A stretch of 6,556 nt of DNA from JAAXKN01 sp050258415 (GTDB taxonomy: Bacteria; Bacteroidota; Ignavibacteria; Ignavibacteriales; SURF-24), in assembly GCA_050258415.1 (NCBI GenBank), contig JBLMYS010000085.1, positions 1-6,556 of the forward strand, written 5' to 3'. The notes under the pieces were generated by a model. That model did no database searches. It was not told the DNA's origin and worked only from the letters and a program-made list of their open reading frames with translations. This document shows, piece by piece, positions 1 through 5,653 of this stretch; position 1 is the first letter of the stretch; every line of letters starts with the position of its first letter. Both the position numbers and the translations under genes were made by a program.

Positions 1-1
1 T

Positions 2-64
2 TACAAATACAGCCTGCTTAAAAAATCCAAAAGGTACATTGCAAAAAACCTCTTCAACAGATAG
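2..64 (+). CDS. Possible C-terminal tail of an upstream gene (5' truncated)
   Basis: The reading frame starting at base 2 is open from the window edge to a TAG at 62-64 and encodes about 20 residues rich in Lys, Arg, Tyr and Leu (it ends K-N-L-F-N-R). A basic tail like this is common at the C-terminus of cytoplasmic or membrane-associated proteins such as glycosyltransferases, and the gene would share the strand of the downstream cassette. The other two forward frames stop at about 21 and 77. The stretch is too short to identify a family, so it may be chance. Confidence 0.33.
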   Translation, partial: YKYSLLKKSKRYIAKNLFNR

Positions 65-200
65 TTGTTTTCCTTAAGCTGTCACTTCAGGTAAGAAAGA
101 ACGGAGGCCTTATTTACAGGCCCATGGTTATATTTTCCCTTTAATTTGTTATATTTATTCTTTATTTTTTCAAACAATCAACTTTTAGCAGTTATTCTAT
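65..200. other. AT-rich non-coding gap upstream of the glycan cassette
   Basis: These 136 bases hold no plausible gene on either strand and become strongly AT-rich from about 128. The stretch is the natural place for a promoter of the 201-2158 genes. TATATT-like hexamers occur at 129-134 and 150-155 and a TTTG at 145-148. None is paired with a good partner element at the expected spacing, either for a sigma-70 type or for the Bacteroidota TTTG / TAnnTTTG type. No promoter is therefore called. No terminator hairpin with a T-run was found after the possible upstream stop at 64. Confidence 0.5.
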
Positions 201-1001
201 ATGAAGTTAGCGAGCCTTGCCAAACCTTTTTTGTCTTTATATGTTTCACCCTTAAAGAGCAACAGGTATCTTCAGAAGTATGTATTTTCTGTTCCTCTTA
301 AAAAGGAAGTTACAGACTATATTGAAAATGTTTATTTTCAGGAATATCTCCACATTGAAAAAAGCATCGATCTTGCCAAAAAGATGAAGCTTGAAAATAT
401 GGACATACTTGATGTGGGAGGTGCAATCGGGAACACGGCCAGGCTCTATGCACAAAGTTTCCCAAAGAGCAAGGTCTGGGTCTTTGAACCTATGCATGAG
501 ACGTATTCAAAACTACAGGCTGCAACTTCATCTTTTCCAAACATCAGCCTGGTCAATAAGGCCGTAGGAAGCACGGTTGGCAAAAGTGTAATCAACAGGG
601 CTAACCGCATTACATCTTCTTCAATTTTGAATATCAGGTCTGAGAAGAACAGTGCTGTTTTTGCAGATACACTGATAAAAAAAGGAGAAGAAGAGATCGA
701 AATAACGACTCTGGACAGCACTATACCCAAAGACGCAAAGATCAGCATCCTGAAGATAGATGTCCAGGGATATGAGCTTGAAGTACTTAAAGGTGCAAAA
801 GAGACTCTTATGAGGACAAACATAATTACTCTTGAGCTTAACAATCACGATAACTATCAGAATGCTCCAAAGTATTATGAGATTGACGAATACCTGCGCA
901 AGAGCAATTTTACAGTTTATGATCTTTTCCCCTCTCTAAAAGACAACGGGCGTCTGAAGGAATGGGATGCTATTTACGTGAAAAATGAACTGATTCAATG
1001 A
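201..1001 (+). CDS. FkbM family SAM-dependent methyltransferase
   Basis: This 266-residue protein is a cytoplasmic methyltransferase of the FkbM type, which usually O-methylates sugars or polyketides using S-adenosylmethionine. The SAM-binding motif I is at residues 69-78 (I-L-D-V-G-G-A-I-G-N). The acidic strand-2 end follows as F-E-P at 95-97, and T-T-L-D-S is at 169-173. The family's hallmark motif is at 183-199 (I-L-K-I-D-V-Q-G-Y-E-L-E-V-L-K-G-A). Length is normal for the family. The start is well fixed: an in-frame TAG lies at 186-188 and the next in-frame Met is residue 62, already close to motif I. No clear Shine-Dalgarno site precedes the ATG. The stop overlaps the next gene's start by 4 bp, so the two are probably translationally coupled. 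The sugar substrate is not visible; a surface-polysaccharide residue is inferred from the neighbouring glycosyltransferase. Confidence 0.9.
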   Translation: MKLASLAKPFLSLYVSPLKSNRYLQKYVFSVPLKKEVTDYIENVYFQEYLHIEKSIDLAKKMKLENMDILDVGGAIGNTARLYAQSFPKSKVWVFEPMHETYSKLQAATSSFPNISLVNKAVGSTVGKSVINRANRITSSSILNIRSEKNSAVFADTLIKKGEEEIEITTLDSTIPKDAKISILKIDVQGYELEVLKGAKETLMRTNIITLELNNHDNYQNAPKYYEIDEYLRKSNFTVYDLFPSLKDNGRLKEWDAIYVKNELIQ

Positions 1002-2158
1002 TAATTGGCATCTTAGAAATAATGCCCTCCGGGCATTTAACACTTGTAGAGTCGATTGCGGAGATCTTTTCCTCGGACGAAAACAATCAGGTATACATAT
1101 TCATCAATGCTGCCGGACTTAAGGCAGCTGCACCGGTCTTTAAGGATAAGGCAAACGTCCATCTGATAGCCCGGAAGGAAGATGAAAGCCTACAGTCGCT
1201 TTTCCAGAGAGTTAACGCCATCAATCCCGACAGGATTTATATTACCACTCTTGAAAAATGGTTCAAAGAATTCTACTTGTTTAATTTCAAGGGACAAATT
1301 AACTTAATCATACATAATGTTGATGTCTGGTCAAGGTTTGATCTTGTCTACAACTTTAAGAACTTCTTATACGGCGTATTAAAGTCAAATATCGTTTATA
1401 ATTTTAAGAAGTATCTTATTTATCCATATTGGAGGAAAAGGCTTCTAGAAAAGGTTCTCTCCAGTGGAGGCAAACTGGTTGTTTTAAGCAAAGTGATAAA
1501 AGAGGAGTTAAGCCATTTTGTCCGGGAAGATAAGCTTGAAGTTATCCCTTTTTCGGTCTTCAATGAAAAGACTGTGGACAATTCGGGAAACAACGGCCTC
1601 CTTAGGATCTGCATTCCCGGCATGGTTTCAGCAGTAAGAAGGGATTACTATTCTGTTTTTGACGCACTGGAAAGTGAACCGGATTTTTTCAGGGACAAGG
1701 TTGAGCTTGTTCTTCTGGGCAAGGTTCTGGCAAATGAAGATGGAGAGCAGGTAATTAAAAGGGCTGACGAGCTGATTTCAAGAGGCTTAAGAGTTACATA
1801 CTTCAACCAGGGTTTTATTCCATTTGACGAATTTGAAGATCAGTTTTCCCGGAGTGACATTGTCCTTGGAAATATGAATGTATACCTTGAAAAGTTTAAC
1901 AGCGTCTATGGAAAGACCAAAGAAACAGGTTTTACGTTTACCATGATCAGGTTTGCCAAGCCAGGCATCTGTATTTCAGGATACAATCTGATGGATGAGC
2001 TTAAAAGCTCTGTTCTTTTTTATGCGAATTCCGGGGAGTTAAAAAGCATCATTAAAGATCTTATCTTAAAGGAAGGGATGCTAACTGAGCTGAAAAGTGA
2101 AGCCAGAAAAAACTCTTTACTCTTTACCCCAGAGGCAATTTACAAGCAACTTAAGTAA
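998..2158 (+). CDS. GT-B-like glycosyltransferase (probable surface polysaccharide synthesis)
   Basis: This 386-residue protein has the two-Rossmann-domain layout of GT-B glycosyltransferases and no signal peptide, so it should act in the cytoplasm or at the inner membrane face. The N-terminal half opens with a beta strand and a G-H-L turn (residues 2-14). It also contains a further strand, N-L-I-I-H-N-V at 102-108, and a basic, aromatic helical stretch at 115-150 that could touch the membrane. The second domain begins near L-R-I-C-I-P-G (202-208). It contains the strand V-E-L-V-L-L-G-K (235-242) and a motif near Y-G-K-T-K-E-T-G (304-311) followed by I-R-F-A-K-P-G (317-323). The latter sits where GT-B enzymes contact the nucleotide-sugar donor. 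The start overlaps the preceding stop (ATGA). Donor, acceptor and CAZy family cannot be assigned from sequence alone; a GT4/GT1-like family is a guess. Confidence 0.72.
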   Translation: MIIGILEIMPSGHLTLVESIAEIFSSDENNQVYIFINAAGLKAAAPVFKDKANVHLIARKEDESLQSLFQRVNAINPDRIYITTLEKWFKEFYLFNFKGQINLIIHNVDVWSRFDLVYNFKNFLYGVLKSNIVYNFKKYLIYPYWRKRLLEKVLSSGGKLVVLSKVIKEELSHFVREDKLEVIPFSVFNEKTVDNSGNNGLLRICIPGMVSAVRRDYYSVFDALESEPDFFRDKVELVLLGKVLANEDGEQVIKRADELISRGLRVTYFNQGFIPFDEFEDQFSRSDIVLGNMNVYLEKFNSVYGKTKETGFTFTMIRFAKPGICISGYNLMDELKSSVLFYANSGELKSIIKDLILKEGMLTELKSEARKNSLLFTPEAIYKQLK

Positions 2159-2162
2159 AGGA
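2159..2162 (+). promoter_or_regulatory. Shine-Dalgarno site for the second methyltransferase
   Basis: AGGA, within AAAGGA, lies 5 bases before the ATG at 2168 and directly after the stop of the glycosyltransferase gene. It supports that ATG as the start, and it is clearer than the ribosome sites of the two preceding genes. Confidence 0.6.
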
Positions 2163-2167
2163 AACCC

Positions 2168-2926
2168 ATGCAGGAAATTGAGAGATTAACACAGCACTAT
2201 AATGAGAAATACAAGGTTGAGGCCAGCAAAATTTCCGACGAGTATGTGGAGCTGAAGAAGTATCCTCATTCCAGATCAGAGGCATGTCTGGAATATTTTT
2301 ACAAGCACTTTAAGGGAGGAGACGTCCTTGAGCTTGGCGCAGGATCAGGAATGCTTGTACGCAGTTTTATAAATGCCGGGATCAGTTTCAGCAGTTATAC
2401 CGCAAGCGACTTTTCCGCCATACGTGTTGAAGGGATGAGAAAAAGTGTAACGGATTCCAGAATAAAAGTTGAGCAGATAAACTGCGATGACATCAGGGTG
2501 GAAAATCTTCCCAAATATGACGCTGTAATCATGGTAGCACTAATTGAACACCTTATAGACCCGCTTGGGGCAATGCAGAAGATACAGAAACTTCTTAAAC
2601 CCGGCGGCATAGTTTATATTGATACTCCCAATATGGCGCTTTACCACAGGAGGCTCAAACTCCTGAGGGGAATTTTTCCTTCGACGGCCTCAAAAAATGA
2701 GGGTTTAACCACTTATGACAATAAACCGGTAGATCTTTACGATGAAGGGCACCTTCATTATTTCACATATGGATCACTTGCAAAGATGCTCTTAACGAGG
2801 TGCGGATTTACTTCCGTTACGAAGTGGGGTTATTCTTCAAGCGTAATATTAAGTGAAAGCCTGAGCGGAAAAGTTGCACGCTCCTGGCCCGAGATGTTCT
2901 CTGAGCTTGCAATGGTCGCCAGATAA
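2168..2926 (+). CDS. Class I SAM-dependent methyltransferase
   Basis: This 252-residue soluble protein has the Rossmann-fold motifs of class I methyltransferases of the Methyltransf_11/23/25 type. Motif I is V-L-E-L-G-A-G-S-G at residues 53-61. An acidic residue follows strand 2 at D81, and the D107-D108 pair is the usual motif II/III region. I-E-H-L-I-D-P is at 126-132, and L-K-P-G-G-I-V-Y-I-D-T-P-N is at 143-155. The H-L-H-Y-F-T segment at 195-200 followed by a helix ending R-C-G-F (211-214) is typical of members found in sugar and O-antigen loci. It starts 9 bp after the glycosyltransferase stop, so it is very probably co-transcribed and modifies the same glycan or its lipid-linked precursor. 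The methyl acceptor atom (O, N or C) cannot be read from the sequence. Its stop codon lies within the A-run that forms the T-tract of the opposing terminator. Confidence 0.87.
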   Translation: MQEIERLTQHYNEKYKVEASKISDEYVELKKYPHSRSEACLEYFYKHFKGGDVLELGAGSGMLVRSFINAGISFSSYTASDFSAIRVEGMRKSVTDSRIKVEQINCDDIRVENLPKYDAVIMVALIEHLIDPLGAMQKIQKLLKPGGIVYIDTPNMALYHRRLKLLRGIFPSTASKNEGLTTYDNKPVDLYDEGHLHYFTYGSLAKMLLTRCGFTSVTKWGYSSSVILSESLSGKVARSWPEMFSELAMVAR

Positions 2927-2951
2927 AAAAAATGGCTGCCATAAGGCAGCC
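2925..2951 (-). terminator. Rho-independent terminator of the lipoprotein operon
   Basis: A perfect 7-bp stem (GGCTGCC at 2934-2940, GGCAGCC at 2945-2951) with an ATAA loop is followed on the minus strand by one A and then eight Ts (2932-2925). This is a textbook intrinsic terminator about 22 bases past the stop of the minus-strand gene ending at 2974. On the plus strand the hairpin is followed by GCAAAATTC, not a T-run, so it should stop rightward transcription much less well. It lies between convergent genes and its T-tract overlaps the last bases of the methyltransferase gene. Confidence 0.88.
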
Positions 2952-2973
2952 GCAAAATTCTAACGCATTATTT

Positions 2974-4272
2974 TTATTGATAACTAGCTACCGCTATATT
3001 ATTCCTGCCGTTTGAAGTTCCTGTATAATAAATCCTTTGCTGGTCTCCATTTTTGAAGAAGAAGGGATAATTTATCTGGCTGGTCCACCCGTTTTTGGTA
3101 TCACTAAGCTGGAATACAGGATTATTTGAATCTTTTGTCCAGTGTATTCCATCAGAAGAAACTGCAATGCCCAAGGCGTTACGGTAGTAGTTATTATAGA
3201 CCATCTTAAATTGTGATCCATCGTATACTATGGAAGCATAACCAACTCCCCCCTCCCAGCTTTGAGTAGCATCCATAATGGGGTCTTCAGAATATCTGTA
3301 CCAGCTATTGCCATCCTGTGAAGTTGCCAGATGAATTCTCCAGTCGGGATAGGTATGGAAATAGAGGTAATAAACGCCGCCTTTTTTAACAATTGCGGTA
3401 GCGCCTATGGCGGTTTCGCCCTGAATCATGGTGAGTACAGGCTGAGCCATTTTCTGCCAGTGTATTCCGTCCTGTGAAATAGCCATACCGACAGCAGCGG
3501 GCATGCCATAAGATTTTATTCCGGTGTAAAACATCTTATACATCTCATTATCTTTAAAGACCGCGGATACGGCAACCGAGTAAGCATCCCACTGGCCATC
3601 AGTTCCGGGCTTCAGGACCGGCTCGCTGAGAGGGCTCGTCCAGGTAAGGCCGTCATTTGATTCAGCATATCCGATATCAACTAAAGCCGACTGGTAGGTA
3701 TTGCTGTACCACATTTTGTACTTGCCGTTTTCGTAAATCACTTTGCCGCCGGAGACTCCGCCCAATGGGTTAGCCGGGCTGTTTTCGTATGCAAAGATTG
3801 GGTTTCTAAAATATTCAGTCCACCTCAAAGCAGTGCCCCATTTTACACTTACATAAATACTTCCCATTCCGGTAGGTTTTGGCGTCAGTGTCAGGGAAAC
3901 CTCAGTAGTCTTTGAATCCTCTATCATAATATCTGTCTCTCCGCTAAAGAGAATTTCTCCCGAAGCATTTTCAGCAGTTATTCTGAGGTGCCACGATCCG
4001 GTCTTAATATTCTCAAATAATATATCGGCAGATGGAGTTGATGGGTCGGCATAAAGGTTCAGATCTTTTTTCAGCGTATCGCAATCAGGTCTTGAAAGAT
4101 ATGCCTTAACCAGTGTTACGTCCGAGGGGGCATTTACCTTATCAATTCTAAAGGACACACTGCCGAGCGCCTTACTGCTTTGCCTGTCCGGCTCAACAGT
4201 ATTTTCTTTAGAGCAGCTATTCAGGCAGAAAGTTGACAGTAAAATCAAAACTATGCTTATAAATCTTTTCAT
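2974..4272 (-). CDS. Lipoprotein with N-terminal beta domain and five-bladed propeller (paralogue 1)
   Basis: This is a predicted exported lipoprotein of 432 residues. A signal peptide (Lys-Arg, then a hydrophobic core at about 4-16) ends in the lipobox L-N-S-C with lipidated Cys20, followed by S-K-E-N. Residues 36-133 form a beta-rich domain that ends E-D-S-K-T-T and joins the rest through a P-T-G-M-G linker. From about 157 there are five repeats beginning N-P-I-F, P-V-L, P-V-L, D-P-I-M and N-P-V-F (157, 218, 278, 330, 384). The first four end in S-x-D-G-x-x-W (205, 266, 318, 372). This matches the five-bladed propeller of GH43/GH32/GH130-type proteins. It is the most diverged of the three paralogues: its third motif is S-Q-D-G-N-S-W. 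An AGGA lies 8 bases before the ATG. It is the last gene of the operon. Hydrolase or glycan-binding function cannot be decided. Confidence 0.78.
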   Translation of the reverse strand: MKRFISIVLILLSTFCLNSCSKENTVEPDRQSSKALGSVSFRIDKVNAPSDVTLVKAYLSRPDCDTLKKDLNLYADPSTPSADILFENIKTGSWHLRITAENASGEILFSGETDIMIEDSKTTEVSLTLTPKPTGMGSIYVSVKWGTALRWTEYFRNPIFAYENSPANPLGGVSGGKVIYENGKYKMWYSNTYQSALVDIGYAESNDGLTWTSPLSEPVLKPGTDGQWDAYSVAVSAVFKDNEMYKMFYTGIKSYGMPAAVGMAISQDGIHWQKMAQPVLTMIQGETAIGATAIVKKGGVYYLYFHTYPDWRIHLATSQDGNSWYRYSEDPIMDATQSWEGGVGYASIVYDGSQFKMVYNNYYRNALGIAVSSDGIHWTKDSNNPVFQLSDTKNGWTSQINYPFFFKNGDQQRIYYTGTSNGRNNIAVASYQ

Positions 4273-4320
4273 GGGTTTAATCCTGGATTGAGGAGTTAAA
4301 TATGTTTACTGCCATATGAT
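4273..4320 (-). other. Short gap between lipoprotein paralogues 1 and 2, with AGGA ribosome site
   Basis: This 48-base gap contains AGGA on the minus strand (4281-4284), 8 bases before the ATG at 4272. No hairpin with a T-run and no clear promoter is seen, which fits read-through from the upstream paralogue. Confidence 0.5.
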
Positions 4321-5616
4321 TTACTTATATTCGGCTACGGCCATATTAAAGACTCCGTTGGCGTTTCCGGTATAGTAGATTCTGAGCGTGTTTCCGTTCT
4401 TAAAAAGATATGGGTAGTTTACCTGGGATGCCCACTTTCTGTAGGTATTGTTTAATCCAAAGACCGGGTTCTTCGGGTCTTTTTTCCATGTAATGCCGTC
4501 AGTTGAAGTGGCGATTCCAAAGCCTGTGCGGTCCCAGTTGTCATAGATCATCATAAACTTTGTGCCGTCATAGATTACACTCGGATAAACTATTCCGCTC
4601 ATTTCCCATGATGCTTCCGGCAAGAGTATAGGGTTTCCTGAATACTTAGTCCAGTGAATCCCGTCCTGGCTTTGAGCCAAATTAAGGTTAAAGAGGGGCG
4701 TTGTAGATGTATAATACATGTAGTATATGCCGTCTTTTTTTACGATGCCTGAGACACACATATTCGGATCGGTTGCCACTGAGAATACAGGCTCAGCTCT
4801 TTTCTCCCAAGTAATTCCATCCTGGCTAACGGCAAGTCCCACAGAGTTTGAGGATGGATTTTCATTGCTGAATGCAGCGTAGTACATCTTATAGCCGTTA
4901 TCATCTTTTAACAGGCCAGTGACCCCGACTACGCGGCTGTCAAAGCTGCCCGGTGCGCCGGGTGACAGGACAGGTTTTGCGAATACATTATGCCAGTGGA
5001 TGCCGTCAATGGATTCAGCATAATTTATGTCGGCTTTTCCGGCTTCGTATGTATGCATGTACCACATTCTGTACTTACCGTTCTCAAAGAGCACTTTTCC
5101 TGCTGCAACGCCGCCGTAAGGGTTATTATAAACATCACTTTTGGTAAATATCGGATTATTGGAATAATCTATCCATCCGGAAGTCTGCCATTTGACGCTT
5201 ATATAAACACTTCCCATTCCGGTTGGTGTCGGAGTAAGTGTCATGTAAACGTCTGTTGTCTTTGAGTCTTCTACCGTAAGGTCAGTCTCGCCCTTATAAA
5301 GAAGAACACTCGTGCTGCTTTTGGCCTCAATTTTTAAGTGCCATGTACCGGTCTTTATGCCTTCAAATGACACTTCTGCACTCGAAGAATCAAACATGCT
5401 AAGGCTTTTAACCAAAGTGTCGCAGTCAGGTCTTGAAAGTGTAGCCGTTACAAATGCCACATTTGAAGGAGCATTTGTCTTATCGAGTCTCAAGGATACT
5501 TTTCCCAGCGTAAGATTTACAGGTTTTTCCTGAGGACCCGTAGAATTATCTTTCGAGCAGCTACTTAAGAACAGCAGTGAGAAAACGATTAAGATCAGAC
5601 TTAAATATTTTGTCAT
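4321..5616 (-). CDS. Lipoprotein with N-terminal beta domain and five-bladed propeller (paralogue 2)
   Basis: This 431-residue predicted lipoprotein has the same architecture as its downstream neighbour. The signal peptide ends in the lipobox L-S-S-C (Cys20), and the mature protein begins C-S-K-D-N with an S-T-G-P linker. A beta-rich domain at about 36-130 contains S-R-P-D-C-D-T-L (61-68) and E-D-S-K-T-T. Five propeller repeats start at about 154, 215, 276, 328 and 383. Four end in S-x-D-G-I-x-W at 202, 264, 316 and 371, and the last closes at the C-terminus with R-I-Y-Y-T-G and no such motif. It is clearly closer to the partial upstream paralogue than to paralogue 1: all four motifs match that copy and the spacing is identical (62, 52, 55). 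It has an AGGA ribosome site 6 bases before the ATG. Surface glycan binding or hydrolysis is plausible from the fold, but no active-site triad can be named. Confidence 0.8.
   Translation of the reverse strand: MTKYLSLILIVFSLLFLSSCSKDNSTGPQEKPVNLTLGKVSLRLDKTNAPSNVAFVTATLSRPDCDTLVKSLSMFDSSSAEVSFEGIKTGTWHLKIEAKSSTSVLLYKGETDLTVEDSKTTDVYMTLTPTPTGMGSVYISVKWQTSGWIDYSNNPIFTKSDVYNNPYGGVAAGKVLFENGKYRMWYMHTYEAGKADINYAESIDGIHWHNVFAKPVLSPGAPGSFDSRVVGVTGLLKDDNGYKMYYAAFSNENPSSNSVGLAVSQDGITWEKRAEPVFSVATDPNMCVSGIVKKDGIYYMYYTSTTPLFNLNLAQSQDGIHWTKYSGNPILLPEASWEMSGIVYPSVIYDGTKFMMIYDNWDRTGFGIATSTDGITWKKDPKNPVFGLNNTYRKWASQVNYPYLFKNGNTLRIYYTGNANGVFNMAVAEYK
4990..5022 (-). repeat. 33-bp perfect repeat, copy A (in paralogue 2)
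   Basis: These 33 bases are identical to 6323-6355, and the match breaks at both ends. On the minus strand they are exactly 11 codons, Y-A-E-S-I-D-G-I-H-W-H, at the end of the first propeller repeat (residues 199-209). Every synonymous codon is shared between the two copies. Confidence 0.9.
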
Positions 5617-5653
5617 GACTTTTCCTGAATATTTGATTTGAATAGCTAAACTA
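5617..5653 (-). promoter_or_regulatory. Gap between paralogues 2 and 3 with Shine-Dalgarno AGGA
   Basis: This 37-base gap holds AGGA on the minus strand at 5623-5626, 6 bases before the ATG at 5616. This supports that start, which is also the one that gives a complete signal peptide. No terminator is visible, consistent with one polycistronic transcript. Confidence 0.6.

Noticed and set aside
1..81. Minus-strand frame ending in TAA at base 1-3
   Set aside because: An in-frame stop at 82-84 leaves only about 26 codons, with a single Met giving 12 residues, so it is not a credible gene.
187..198. Twelve-base match (AGCAGTTATTCT) between the region before gene 1 and 3973-3984
   Set aside because: It is a single short match in unrelated contexts (a non-coding leader and inside a coding region), consistent with chance in AT-rich DNA.
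446..848. Long antisense open frames opposite the FkbM gene
   Set aside because: They lie wholly inside a well-supported methyltransferase gene, have no recognisable domain and have Ser/Leu-rich composition typical of antisense shadows.
4953..5533. Plus-strand open frames of 64-91 residues opposite paralogue 2
   Set aside because: They overlap conserved propeller and N-terminal-domain coding sequence, show no domain or ribosome site, and their openness is explained by the codon use of the opposite strand.
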